From NCBI GenBank assembly GCA_913058265.1, contig CAJXPQ010000008.1:62001-126000 (forward strand): a stretch of DNA of 64,000 nucleotides, read 5' to 3'. Source of the stretch: an uncultured Oligoflexia bacterium. Its GTDB lineage: Bacteria > Bdellovibrionota > Bacteriovoracia > Bacteriovoracales > Bacteriovoracaceae. Position numbers and translations under genes: made by a program. The notes under the pieces are model-generated. The model worked only from the letters and a program-made list of their open reading frames with translations. It did not search any database and was not told the origin of the DNA. Shown piece by piece: positions 50,348-59,900 of the stretch (position 1 is its first letter; every line of letters begins with the position of its first letter).

Positions 50348-51928
50348 ATGGAATTAAAAGTTGTATATATTGGTAAGGATAAGCTCTATTGGGAAAAAAT
50401 AAAAGGTATCCTAAATCGTGACTATAATAGTGAGTTCGAATTAGAATTCATGGATATGGAATTCACTGAAGGCAATACACCCCGTAAGGTTTTTCAAACA
50501 CTTTATTCCTATGTACCACAGATTGTTTATATTGATTTTAGTACAGAGTCTAGGGAAGCCTTATACTTGGCCAAACTAATGAATCGAAATAATGAAATGA
50601 GACTTTTCTCAGTAGTCGGATTATTTGACCTTTTGGTAAAGAAAGAATTTTTGAGTAGATCAATTTTGGCTTCAGTCAGAATCAATCATATTAAATCATT
50701 AGAAATGCACGATGTAATTTTTGATCCTATCTCCTTATTAGATGTTGATTTAGCGCACACACCTCCATTTGTAAGAAGTAAGGAGCTTGAAGCGCTTGAG
50801 ATTAGTCAGCTTTTAAGAGTCGGCTATGTCCAAGATAACTTCTTCCATATTGAAACCAATTCATATTTGGATGTTGGTGAAATTATAGACCTTGGTGGAC
50901 ACCCACTTGAAAGTATTATGCCTTCAAAAAAAGTCGTCGTTAGTAAGTTTTATGACAATGATCTTTATTATAATAAAAGATTTGCCTATGATCTTGAATT
51001 TCTCTATGTCGATGACGATTATTTTGTAAAATCAAAAGAGCGGTGGAAACTGTATAAAGAATTAAAGGAAGACCCAACCAAAATAGAGCAGGTTGATAGG
51101 TTTGAGCAACACGATGTCTTAGATGCCTTGGAAAGAAGAAAGAAAAAATATAGTCCCATAAAAAAAGAAATTGATTGCTGGTTAGATGATCGTAAAAATC
51201 AAATGATTCCAGCGAAGTTAAAGGTTATGGTGATAGATGAAACTTTAAAGATATTTTCAGAGCTTGATTGCTATCAGGACTCTTTTCCTTATAGTCTAAA
51301 TATTCAAACAAATGTCACAGATACCTTTTATCAAGTAAAAAGAACATCTCCGCATTTATTAGTCTTCAATGCGACAGAAGGCAAAAATACTATTGAAGAT
51401 TTTATTAAAATGTATGATGATTTAGTCCAAAATCAAACGATATTACCATATTTTTTAGTTTTTAATACGAATCTGAGTTCGGAAGAGCTGCAAGAAAAAA
51501 TTAATTATGAAAACGTTCTGTGTATTAAAAATGAGCTCTCTTTATCAGACATGGAAAAGCTCGCTAGTGCTCTAGATAATAAAAAGCATTTAACAAATGC
51601 AGAGTCAAAAGTTTTTATAGCATCAACGGATCCAGCTTCAATCATTTGGATGAAAAGAGAAGTTAAAGTAGTCAGAGCAACAGAGTCCGTACTGTACCTT
51701 AAATCTAATGTTGAGATTCCTATGTGGACAGTATTCAAAGTAGAGGGACCTGTTCAGATGCTGTTAACAGTTGTACCTCACCGAGAAAGCGGAGATTTCA
51801 AGTCAGACGAGGACTGCTATCGTTGTCTTATTAACGGTGTTGGTGAAAAAGAAAAAAGTGAGATTCGCCGTCTGGTAAATTCCTCTTTAGCAGAAGATGA
51901 AGAAGAGGAAGAAGACGACAGTAATTAA
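50348..51928 (+). CDS. Protein with two receiver-like domains, unknown output
   Basis: From the ATG at 50348 the product has 526 residues. Residues 2 to about 110 (ELKVVYIGKDKLYWEKI, PQIVYIDFS) and about 290-400 (LKVMVIDETLKIFSELD, SPHLLVFNA) resemble CheY-type receivers, but the acidic pocket and phosphoacceptor Asp are not conserved, so they look like pseudo-receivers. The middle and the C-terminal region (VVRATESVLYLKSNVEIPMW) have a beta-barrel, PilZ-like look. The tail is very acidic. A GTG at 50261 would add 29 residues. The function is unknown; a signalling scaffold is plausible. Confidence 0.65.
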   Translation: MELKVVYIGKDKLYWEKIKGILNRDYNSEFELEFMDMEFTEGNTPRKVFQTLYSYVPQIVYIDFSTESREALYLAKLMNRNNEMRLFSVVGLFDLLVKKEFLSRSILASVRINHIKSLEMHDVIFDPISLLDVDLAHTPPFVRSKELEALEISQLLRVGYVQDNFFHIETNSYLDVGEIIDLGGHPLESIMPSKKVVVSKFYDNDLYYNKRFAYDLEFLYVDDDYFVKSKERWKLYKELKEDPTKIEQVDRFEQHDVLDALERRKKKYSPIKKEIDCWLDDRKNQMIPAKLKVMVIDETLKIFSELDCYQDSFPYSLNIQTNVTDTFYQVKRTSPHLLVFNATEGKNTIEDFIKMYDDLVQNQTILPYFLVFNTNLSSEELQEKINYENVLCIKNELSLSDMEKLASALDNKKHLTNAESKVFIASTDPASIIWMKREVKVVRATESVLYLKSNVEIPMWTVFKVEGPVQMLLTVVPHRESGDFKSDEDCYRCLINGVGEKEKSEIRRLVNSSLAEDEEEEEDDSN

Positions 51929-52980
51929 AGCTCTAATTGACGAGCTACTTTAGAGGGAATAAGGGAACTTATTCTTACTTTGTCACCTTCGGAGACGCCA
52001 ATACTTAATGCTGTCTGTTTATTCAGAGTAACCTGTGAATCTTTAATCTTAATTCTTGAAAGTCCCATGATAAACCTCTCATTCTTTTTAGTATTCGCCA
52101 CTAAAAAGAGCTCTTCAGAAAAGTCTTGATCGTCTAATTGGATTTCTGAAACCGAAAGAATCTTAGATTCTTTAAAAACTCTAATTTCTTTTGTATTAGC
52201 TTCTAGTAGGGGACCTGGTTCTAAAATTCCGACACGATTCTTATAACTAAAACCTTCTTTTTCAAGTATTCTTCTTGCTCCTATTGTATTTGGATGAACT
52301 TCACCAATGACATCTTTTGCCTCATTTGGAAGTAGATCTATAAGTATAGGGTGCTTAGGGAAGAGATCCTCAATAAAGCTTTTAGATTTTAAGGTTAAAA
52401 AATCAGCCTCTAAGAATGTTAGATTTATAAACTTACTACCAACAGCATTCCAAAAGGGAGATTCACCGTTATCATCAACCTTACCTCTCATCTCAGCAAT
52501 AACTTCATCTTCAAAATACTCAGGATGTTCTGCCATAAATAGGAAACGAGAGAGAGATAGGAAACGACCAGCATGGGAACTTCTGTGTTTAGGAGATAAA
52601 AATAATGAACAGATTTCAGCAGGACCGGAGTGAATCTTTTCAAGGTTCATTGTCGAAATAGTGTTTTCACTATCAATTAATTTTGAATAATTTTTCTCTG
52701 AATGGATACTATAGAAGTAGTAAGGCTCAAAGCCACCAATCTTTGAGATAATTCCACATACTCCAATGATCTTTTTAAGGTGTGTAGCTTCCAGACCAAA
52801 TAGGTAGAGCTCACCTTGAGGTTTTTTATTTGTTTGGGCAAAGCTCTCAGTACTGGTTGCAATCTTTTCAGTAAGGACCTTTCTATCTTTTGGAAGGTTC
52901 GTTAGTCCATGCCCCGAGTCTTGTAGGAGTTCAAAGAGATTCTCTAAGTCTGCTTGATTTAGAGGGCGAATAATTAGCAT
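51925..52980 (-). CDS. astA: Arginine N-succinyltransferase (AstA-like)
   Basis: A 351-residue protein matching AstA, which transfers succinyl from succinyl-CoA to arginine (also ornithine). Signature stretches are ICSLFLSPKHRSSHAGRFLS, VIAEMRGKVDDNGESPFWNA, DLLPNEAKDVIGEVHPNT and RRILEKEGF. It starts 1 base after the end of the aminotransferase gene, the same order as astC-astA in E. coli. AstB and AstE are absent from the window. Confidence 0.88.
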   Translation of the reverse strand: MLIIRPLNQADLENLFELLQDSGHGLTNLPKDRKVLTEKIATSTESFAQTNKKPQGELYLFGLEATHLKKIIGVCGIISKIGGFEPYYFYSIHSEKNYSKLIDSENTISTMNLEKIHSGPAEICSLFLSPKHRSSHAGRFLSLSRFLFMAEHPEYFEDEVIAEMRGKVDDNGESPFWNAVGSKFINLTFLEADFLTLKSKSFIEDLFPKHPILIDLLPNEAKDVIGEVHPNTIGARRILEKEGFSYKNRVGILEPGPLLEANTKEIRVFKESKILSVSEIQLDDQDFSEELFLVANTKKNERFIMGLSRIKIKDSQVTLNKQTALSIGVSEGDKVRISSLIPSKVARQLEL

Positions 52981-52981
52981 A

Positions 52982-54364
52982 TTACATCTCGCTTAGTGTC
53001 TTCTCGACAAGTGCACATACTTCATCAATATGCTTATCTTCAACGGCACCAGCTGGTACTAAAAATCTTACTCTTGTGGGGCTTGATCCTGCGATGAAAC
53101 TTAAAACACCATTATCAAATAGCTTGAAAGTAAACTCTTTTGACTTAGCAGTATCACCACCAAATAGAGTCATTCCAATCATGGCGCCAATTCCAAAAGG
53201 GCCTTGTAGTTTTTCGGGATACTTCTCTGAAATAGCTTGGAGTTTCGATGAGAAATGTTTGTGTATTTTTTCAATTTTTCCATTCTCACCAAGGTATCCA
53301 TTATTTGCGACCTCATTTATAATATAATAAGCGGCATTAATAGCACTTCCAGAACTTGTAAATGTTTGAGAAATTAAGCCTGGTCTTGGTTTATGATCAT
53401 TTCTGTAGATTGTTGCACATATCTGAGAGTTCTTTCCAATGTTGACTAGATCAACATCTTTATCCAACTCAAAGTATTGAAAAGCGAACATATTTTTTGT
53501 TCTCATAAAAGTTTGAACTTCATCAATAATCACTGAGACATTATTTTTTTTACATTCAGCAATGATCGCTTTAAAGAAATCTTTATGTCCAACCCAGTAT
53601 CCACCTTCACCTTGAATTAGCTCCATACAGATAGCAGCATATTGTCCAGGGTGACGATTAAAGTATTGTTTTAGCATGCCAACAGCTCTATCAATTGAAC
53701 CTTGGTGATCTCCTGCGCAGTAGAAAGGAATGTAATCAACACTTAGAGTTTCAGGTAGTCCATCTCTGTACACATGCTTGTCTGTAATCTGTGACACAGC
53801 TAAAGTTCTACCCATAAAACATCTTTCAAAAGCAAGCACTCTGTGTGCTGGACTCTTCTTTTGAAATGCCATTTTTAGTGAGTTTTCAGCCGCCATAACT
53901 CCCGAAGAAGTCATAAACATATGATCAAAACCACCTCCATTAAGATTTGCTTGATCTAAAAGAAGTTTAAAAAGTTTTGGAGAGTCAATATTCTGTTGTA
54001 GGTTTCCACTCATTGTTGTATTTGTAACAGCACCTTCAACTTGTGCACGCACAACTCCGGGATGTGAATGACCAAAAAAGTGAACACCAATTCCAGTAAT
54101 AAAGTCATATTTAACTGAACCGTCAGCAAGTTCAACTAGAGGACCCTGTCCAATACCAGAACCAATATAGTCATAAAATAATTTGCCACCACGATCTTCA
54201 GAAAAGTCTGCAATCATTTTTGCATATTCTTCCTTCAAATCAGGATCACCGGCTTTAACTCCTGTAATTTTTTTTGAGTGATCACTTAAGGCTGCATCGA
54301 TAAGTTTTTTTGCTTCCTCAAGTCTTGAATCTGAAAAATATGCACTTGCTATTGTTTTTGACAT
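52982..54364 (-). CDS. Class III aminotransferase (AstC/ArgD- or lysine 6-aminotransferase-like)
   Basis: A 460-residue PLP enzyme: GVHFFGHSHPGVVRAQ, ELIQGEGGYWVG, and IIDEVQTFMRT (the Asp that pairs with the pyridine nitrogen). The candidate PLP lysine is in VNIGKNSQICATIY, which resembles the FGKKTQVCG motif of lysine 6-aminotransferases more than the AKALGGG motif of ArgD/AstC. Adjacency to astA argues for succinylornithine transamination; the active-site motif argues for lysine or a related substrate. It is the first gene of the pair with astA. Confidence 0.8.
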   Translation of the reverse strand: MSKTIASAYFSDSRLEEAKKLIDAALSDHSKKITGVKAGDPDLKEEYAKMIADFSEDRGGKLFYDYIGSGIGQGPLVELADGSVKYDFITGIGVHFFGHSHPGVVRAQVEGAVTNTTMSGNLQQNIDSPKLFKLLLDQANLNGGGFDHMFMTSSGVMAAENSLKMAFQKKSPAHRVLAFERCFMGRTLAVSQITDKHVYRDGLPETLSVDYIPFYCAGDHQGSIDRAVGMLKQYFNRHPGQYAAICMELIQGEGGYWVGHKDFFKAIIAECKKNNVSVIIDEVQTFMRTKNMFAFQYFELDKDVDLVNIGKNSQICATIYRNDHKPRPGLISQTFTSSGSAINAAYYIINEVANNGYLGENGKIEKIHKHFSSKLQAISEKYPEKLQGPFGIGAMIGMTLFGGDTAKSKEFTFKLFDNGVLSFIAGSSPTRVRFLVPAGAVEDKHIDEVCALVEKTLSEM

Positions 54365-54584
54365 GCCGTTTCCTTATTTAAATTAAATACCAGAGTAAAC
54401 TACCCAAAAAAGTAGAAGAATTGTAGTAAAAATAGATAAAAATTGATTTTTTTTAACTAATGTTAACCAATAATGATCTGAGGCCGTCTATTCACTGACA
54501 AATTTACATTTATGCCTACCTATGCTAATTTTTCTAGCTAATTTATAATGATTATTAATACTTAGATATACATAAAGGCCAATT

Positions 54585-56621
54585 ATGAAAGTTGCTAAAG
54601 TGCACTCAATTGAGAAAACCCCAAAGAAAAAACTTCTTGAGTGGTATAAGTTATTAGTCCTTGGAAGGATGATTGATGAACGTGCTCCAAATTATTTAAA
54701 ACAAGCATTGGGTTGGTCATATCATGCACCATACGCGGGACACGATGGTATTCAATTAGCTATTGGGCAGATCTTTGATAAAAAGTTAGATCATTTATTT
54801 CCTTACTATAGAGATATGCAAACAGCGCTTAGTGCTGGATGTTCAGCGGAAGAGTTAATCTTGAACGGTATTTCTAAGTCTACAGATCTAGCTTCTGGTG
54901 GAAGACATATGTCTAATCACTTTGCGAAGCCTGAGTGGAATATTCATAACGTATCTTCTTGTACAGGAAATCATACTTTGCATGCAGTTGGTGTTGCGAG
55001 AGGAATGAAAAGGTATAAACACAAAGGTGTCGCTATTTCGTCTCAAGGAGAATCTTCAACAAGTGAAGGTTATTGTTATGAAGCAATAAATGGAGCCTCG
55101 ACTGAGAAGCTTCCAGTTATATTTGTCTTCCAAGATAATGGCTATGGAATCTCTGTTCCAAAGAGAGATCAGACGGCCAATGAATTTGCAGCTGATAACT
55201 TTACAGGATTTAAAAATTTAAAAATAATTCACTGTGATGGAAAAGATGTTTTTGATTCTATGAATGCAATGATTGCGGCTAAAGATCACGCTCTTAAACA
55301 CTCAGAACCAGTTATCGTACATGCTCATTGTATTAGAATTGGTAATCATTCAAACTCAGATAAGCATGAACTGTATCGTGACGAAAAAGAAATTGCAGAC
55401 GCACTTAAACAAGATCCACTTCCTAAATATAAAAAATTAATTCTAAAAGCTGGCCTTAAGGCGAGCGATCTTGAAAAAATTGAAAAAGAATCTAAAGATG
55501 AATTAATGGCAGCGCATAAAGCAGCCGTTAAAGCACCTCAACCAACTCCAGAATCGATATGGGATTTTATTATTCCAGAGTCTTATGCTGGAGACAAATA
55601 CGATAACGGTACTCACTCTGAAGAAGGTGAGCCAATTAAATTTATTACAGCGCTTAATGAAACCTTGAAAGCAGAATTTAGGCACAATAAAGATACGTTT
55701 ATTTGGGGCCAAGATATGGCCAACAAAGAGAAGGGTGGGATTTTTAATGTTTCAAAAGGTATGCAACAAGAATTTGGAATTGAAAGAGTCTTTAATGGAC
55801 CGATCGCTGAGGACTATATCCTAGGTACGGCCAATGGAATGTCTCGTTTCCGTGATGATATTAGAATCGTTGTGGAAGGGGCTGAGTTTGCAGATTACTT
55901 CTGGCCTGCAATGGAGCAGTATATTGAATGTTCACATGATTATTGGAGAAGTAACGGAGCATTTTCACCAAACGTAACAATTAGACTTGCTTCTGGTGGT
56001 TATATCGGTGGAGGACTTTATCACTCTCAAAACCTTGAAGGAAACCTTGCTGGAATACCTGGTGTGAGAATCGTCTGTCCTTCATTTGCTGACGATGCGG
56101 CCGGTTTATTAAGAACATCAATGAGATCAAAAGGACCAACTTTATACCTAGAGCCGAAATCACTATATAACTCAAAAGAAGCTATGACTGTTGTTCCAGA
56201 TGATTTTGAAGTTCCATTTGGTGTGGCAAGAACAAGAAGAAAAGGAACGGACTTATCTATTATTACTTATGGTAATACAACTCACTTTTCTTTAGCGGTA
56301 GCAGAAAAATTAGCAGAAGAGGGAATCAATATTGAAGTTGTGGATCTTCGTAGTATCGTTCCAATGGATGAACAAGCTATCATTAAAACAGTATCGAAAA
56401 CGAATAGGTGTTTAGTTGTTCACGAAGATAAGGTCTTTGGTGGATTTGGGGGCGAGATTGTAGCCTTTATTAACGATAATTGCTTTGAAGAATTAGATGC
56501 ACCAGTTAAGCGTGTGGGATCAACATTCACACCTGTTGGTTTCAATAGAATCCTTGAGAAAGCGACTCTACCTAATGCTGATAAAATTGAAGAAGCTGTT
56601 AGAAGCTTATTGGCGTACTAG
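54585..56621 (+). CDS. 2-oxo acid dehydrogenase E1, alpha-beta fusion
   Basis: A 678-residue fusion of the two E1 subunits of a branched-chain-type 2-oxo acid dehydrogenase. The alpha part (1 to about 330) has DHLFPYYRDMQTALSAG and the ThDP region QGESSTSEGYCYEAING followed by FQDNGYGIS. The beta part (about 350-678) has VFNGPIAEDYILGTANGMS and SIITYGNTTHFSLAVAEKL. It decarboxylates 2-oxo acids to acyl-CoA with E2 and E3, neither of which is in the window. Its location next to aminotransferase genes suggests amino acid degradation. Confidence 0.92.
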   Translation: MKVAKVHSIEKTPKKKLLEWYKLLVLGRMIDERAPNYLKQALGWSYHAPYAGHDGIQLAIGQIFDKKLDHLFPYYRDMQTALSAGCSAEELILNGISKSTDLASGGRHMSNHFAKPEWNIHNVSSCTGNHTLHAVGVARGMKRYKHKGVAISSQGESSTSEGYCYEAINGASTEKLPVIFVFQDNGYGISVPKRDQTANEFAADNFTGFKNLKIIHCDGKDVFDSMNAMIAAKDHALKHSEPVIVHAHCIRIGNHSNSDKHELYRDEKEIADALKQDPLPKYKKLILKAGLKASDLEKIEKESKDELMAAHKAAVKAPQPTPESIWDFIIPESYAGDKYDNGTHSEEGEPIKFITALNETLKAEFRHNKDTFIWGQDMANKEKGGIFNVSKGMQQEFGIERVFNGPIAEDYILGTANGMSRFRDDIRIVVEGAEFADYFWPAMEQYIECSHDYWRSNGAFSPNVTIRLASGGYIGGGLYHSQNLEGNLAGIPGVRIVCPSFADDAAGLLRTSMRSKGPTLYLEPKSLYNSKEAMTVVPDDFEVPFGVARTRRKGTDLSIITYGNTTHFSLAVAEKLAEEGINIEVVDLRSIVPMDEQAIIKTVSKTNRCLVVHEDKVFGGFGGEIVAFINDNCFEELDAPVKRVGSTFTPVGFNRILEKATLPNADKIEEAVRSLLAY

Positions 56622-56637
56622 ATTAATATTTTTAAAA

Positions 56638-56681
56638 AGCTCCCTTTACTATCATTTATAGTGATCCCTTTTGAGGGAGCT
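56638..56681 (+). terminator. Two-part inverted repeat after the E1 gene
   Basis: Outer arms AGCTCCCT and AGGGAGCT enclose inner arms ACTAT and ATAGT. It lies 17 bases after the E1 stop and could terminate that transcript, although no T-run follows and it overlaps the beginning of the next frame. Confidence 0.3.
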
Positions 56682-57224
56682 GATAACTTTCTAGACCTTC
56701 AATACAAAAAATTAAAACCTAATATTGTGACTCTTGAAAAGGTCGTTACTTTAAAAGTGGATAGCACTGCATCACCACTCTTTTATAAGGTCGATCCACC
56801 TAAGATTTATAAAACGGCAGACATTGAGGGAATTATTCAAATTGATACTCCCCTTGGCTCAGAAGAGAAGGATTCATATTTTCAATTGGGTGTTGTTTAT
56901 GAAGGGAGCTATAGACCGGGCTCTTTCGTAAGAAAATTTCTACCAGAGTGGTTACTGAAGATATTAAGTATTAACGATAAGTATGGTGTTGGTTATGTCG
57001 ATTTTAATCATATAACGAACTCTGACTATAAACTTGATAAAGTCGATTCTATTCGAGATATTGATATGAAATTTAAGACCGTAGGAAAGCTAAATAAAGA
57101 TGGCTTTTTCAAGACGACTATTAAACTTCGAAATAAAAAAATACTTGGTCTATGGTTGCGTGCAGACGGAGATGATCATAAAGGTAAGTTTACGACTACT
57201 GTCAAAAAGTTAAACCTTAATTAG
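56661..57224 (+). CDS. Hypothetical exported protein, start uncertain
   Basis: A beta-rich protein of about 187 residues (VVTLKVDSTASPLFYKV, GLWLRADGDDHKGKF). The annotated GTG at 56661 has no ribosome binding site. The frame is open back to the stop of the E1 gene, and from the ATT at 56622 it reads INIFKKLPLLSFIVIPFEGA, a good signal-peptide pattern. The true start may be a rare ATT or a mutated ATG. The family is not recognised. The end overlaps the convergent nuclease gene by 8 bases. Confidence 0.6.
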   Translation: MIPFEGADNFLDLQYKKLKPNIVTLEKVVTLKVDSTASPLFYKVDPPKIYKTADIEGIIQIDTPLGSEEKDSYFQLGVVYEGSYRPGSFVRKFLPEWLLKILSINDKYGVGYVDFNHITNSDYKLDKVDSIRDIDMKFKTVGKLNKDGFFKTTIKLRNKKILGLWLRADGDDHKGKFTTTVKKLNLN

Positions 57225-58938
57225 TTCTACATTCCATATAAATAGGTAAGTGGTCACTTATCAGTTGCATGTAAAAATAATAGAAACTATCGTCTTTTAG
57301 CTGTGAATCAAGAATTCTTTCTTTAAAGAACTTAGCATAGTCTACTGACTCTTTTTTACTTTTTATAATTCCTCTAGTCGTTATAGAGTGAGTCGTATCT
57401 TCGTAAACATGTTTAACATTACCAATCGTGTAGAAAGGATCTGATAAGGAAGCTTTTGGTTCCACATATTTTTTCATCAGGCTTTGGTACTTTTCAGTGT
57501 TCATTTGATAAACACCAAGCTCATCAGGTTTGCCTGCTCTGACTCTGTAAACCCTATTAATGTAGCTACCAAAGCGGCTTTTTTGAAAATTAAAGGCACC
57601 ACCCTTGATTTCCCCATCATCATTAACACATTCATTTGTTGTATTAGGATTAAAGATAAAGTGATCATAGTTACTAGAAACACCATTGGTTTTATTGTCA
57701 TCACTATCAACTCTTCTTATGCTGGTCGAAGTCGCTTCAGTTATAAACATTTCACTTTCTGGCCATGCCTGTAGAAGAGTATCAACAAATTTATTCTTAC
57801 GTTCGATATTGAAGTCACCCATATATATAACATCTGCAAAAGGGTACTTTTCAGTATAAGTTTTTATGAAATCAAGAGTTATTTTTGTTTCAACAAAACG
57901 AGCATAATTATTCTTAGTAATTCCAGATCGACTCCCAAAATCTTCATAAGAATTGGTATTAAACGCAGCTTGCATATAAATAGGTATAAGCGTTTGATCT
58001 TTTGGAGAATCAAAAATTATATGAGAAGAAATAAGTGTAAAGGAGAAGTTCCCAGACATAAAGCTGGCCATAAATGGGCGTCTAGAGAAGACATGCTGTT
58101 TATCGCTACCTAGGTCATTTTCATCCATATTAATAATACACGCGTATGGCTTTGCGGCACCATTATCACGAGTTTCTTCGCAATAAGGATTTATAGTAGG
58201 CTTTACAACAGTTGTTCTATAATAATATCCAACGAGTTCAAGTGTATGGGATGTTTTTGCACCCTCTCCACGAGGAGCAAGAAGTAGTGCCCAGTCTTTA
58301 CCATTTTTTAACTTATGTAACTGCTCTAGGATCTTTAAATATCCTGGTGCTCTGTAGACTGAGTTAATTTTCTTGAAATCCTTCTGAAGTCTTTCAAGTT
58401 TACTTGTTAGTAAGACAAGTTTTCTACTTTTAATTACAGATGGCTTTTTTCGAATATCTTTTTTTAACTGCTTAATCTCAGCTTTTGTATCTATTATCTC
58501 TTGAGGAGCATCTTTCGCGAATTGAACAACAGCTTTATTGTTTTTAAGATCTTCCGCCATAAGAGGAATAAGCTCTGTGATTCCTATTATATCAAAGCGA
58601 TTCATCATTTGAGCAACTTTTTTATAATCTTTAAACCGAGTCTTTCCCATACCTGGATGTAGAGAATTAAATTCAGAAATTCTGACTTTTCCAAAACTCA
58701 TTGCATTGGTTTTTGTATAGGACTCGTAGGCACTTGAGTTATAGTGATGGTAATTCTCTTCACATAAAACATTAAATTTTTGTTTAAGGAAATTATTATT
58801 ATTTTTACATTCTTCAACTAGTAATGATCTCTTTAGACTATCAAATTCCTTATCAGAAAGAGCTTCGAGGCTGCTAGCGTCCTCTGCAAGAACACTAAGT
58901 GATAAGAAAATGGGGACTAATAAAAAAAATAATTTCAT
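57217..58938 (-). CDS. Secreted endonuclease/exonuclease/phosphatase family protein
   Basis: A 573-residue protein with a signal peptide (FFLLVPIFLSLSVLA). Its EEP fold is of DNase I type: VRISEFNSLH at the start of the domain, DIIGITEL (catalytic Glu), LISSHI, YMGDFN near residue 370, SNYDHFIF, and SDHLPIYM at the end. An internal helical insert of Lys/Leu repeats lies at about 130-200. It is likely a secreted nuclease or phosphodiesterase; in a predatory bacterium it might help degrade prey nucleic acid (an inference). Confidence 0.85.
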   Translation of the reverse strand: MKLFFLLVPIFLSLSVLAEDASSLEALSDKEFDSLKRSLLVEECKNNNNFLKQKFNVLCEENYHHYNSSAYESYTKTNAMSFGKVRISEFNSLHPGMGKTRFKDYKKVAQMMNRFDIIGITELIPLMAEDLKNNKAVVQFAKDAPQEIIDTKAEIKQLKKDIRKKPSVIKSRKLVLLTSKLERLQKDFKKINSVYRAPGYLKILEQLHKLKNGKDWALLLAPRGEGAKTSHTLELVGYYYRTTVVKPTINPYCEETRDNGAAKPYACIINMDENDLGSDKQHVFSRRPFMASFMSGNFSFTLISSHIIFDSPKDQTLIPIYMQAAFNTNSYEDFGSRSGITKNNYARFVETKITLDFIKTYTEKYPFADVIYMGDFNIERKNKFVDTLLQAWPESEMFITEATSTSIRRVDSDDNKTNGVSSNYDHFIFNPNTTNECVNDDGEIKGGAFNFQKSRFGSYINRVYRVRAGKPDELGVYQMNTEKYQSLMKKYVEPKASLSDPFYTIGNVKHVYEDTTHSITTRGIIKSKKESVDYAKFFKERILDSQLKDDSFYYFYMQLISDHLPIYMECRTN

Positions 58939-59021
58939 ACTGGCATTAACCCACGGAAAGTGGCCAGGTAGTACTAAATTGTAAGAATTACTCTCTTTTT
59001 TAAAATTAGACGGTCGTGATT

Positions 59022-59432
59022 TCAGATATTTAGGTTCTCAAATGAGTAATCTTTAAACTTCTGTCCTAGGACTTTTAGGATATTTGTATTCGCAGTATTT
59101 TTACTCTTATTGAATATATAGATCATAGCATCTGGGTGAAGAAATGAGCTTGCTAGTTCAAAGTGATTATACATAAGCTTTATATCGTCTTTATTTTCAA
59201 CGAGCACATGTCCAATAAAAAAAGGTTTTCCAAAATTCTCACCCAGAAAGAAGTGTGACTTCTTATCAACTTTTTCTTCATTGGCCAAACTTTTAACAAG
59301 CATCCCATCAAGAAGATAGTTGAATTCGTAGGCTCCATGAGAATTATAACTTAGTTTTTCATCTGTAAGCCAAAGGATCCCAGATGTTTCAGGTTTCAAA
59401 CTTTTCGATAAATGTTGAATTCCAAGACTCAA
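59022..59432 (-). CDS. Hypothetical protein cotranscribed with nusB
   Basis: A 136-residue protein starting at TTG immediately after the nusB stop codon (TAATTG), which implies translational coupling. Mixed alpha/beta, no signal, no membrane helix. Segments such as HFFLGENFGKPFFIGHVLVE are not assigned to any family I recognise. It is the last gene of the nrdR-nusB string. Confidence 0.7.
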   Translation of the reverse strand: MSLGIQHLSKSLKPETSGILWLTDEKLSYNSHGAYEFNYLLDGMLVKSLANEEKVDKKSHFFLGENFGKPFFIGHVLVENKDDIKLMYNHFELASSFLHPDAMIYIFNKSKNTANTNILKVLGQKFKDYSFENLNI

Positions 59433-59885
59433 TTATTTCTCATTTTTTGCAATATTATCTAAAACGCCATTTACAAAAGCTGAAGATTCTAGAGTTCCAA
59501 ATTTCTTTGATATTTCTATCGCTTCATTAATAACGACACTTGTAGGTACTTGTGTATTATAACATAGTTCATTAACAGCAAGAAGTAGGTTGGTGTGATC
59601 GACTTTAGATAATCTGCCCAGTTTCCAGTTCTTTAAGTTGCGCTCAATTATCTCTTCAATCTTTGGATAGTTCTCGATCGTCCCCTTAATACTTGCTTCG
59701 ATATACTTATTAGAGGAGTCACTAAATATTGAATTTGTGCTTTCTTTAAACTGACGAATTGAATCCATAAGCTCAGCATCATCTTGAGTTTCAGTGTATT
59801 CAATTCTAAGGCTTTCAAATACTGGTAGCTGAAGGTGAAAAAGGTATTGAAAACAAAACTCTCTAGCAATTCTTATGTCGTTCAT
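59433..59885 (-). CDS. nusB: Transcription antitermination factor NusB
   Basis: A 150-residue all-helical RNA-binding factor that with NusE binds boxA in rRNA leaders. Motifs: ARE-FCFQYLFHL near the N-terminus, and VNELCYNTQVPTSVVINEAI with KKFGTLESSAFVNGVLDNIA at the C-terminus. It lies 15 bases downstream of nrdR, the common nrdR-nusB arrangement. Confidence 0.95.
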   Translation of the reverse strand: MNDIRIAREFCFQYLFHLQLPVFESLRIEYTETQDDAELMDSIRQFKESTNSIFSDSSNKYIEASIKGTIENYPKIEEIIERNLKNWKLGRLSKVDHTNLLLAVNELCYNTQVPTSVVINEAIEISKKFGTLESSAFVNGVLDNIAKNEK

Positions 59886-59900
59886 AATTTTTCCTGATAA

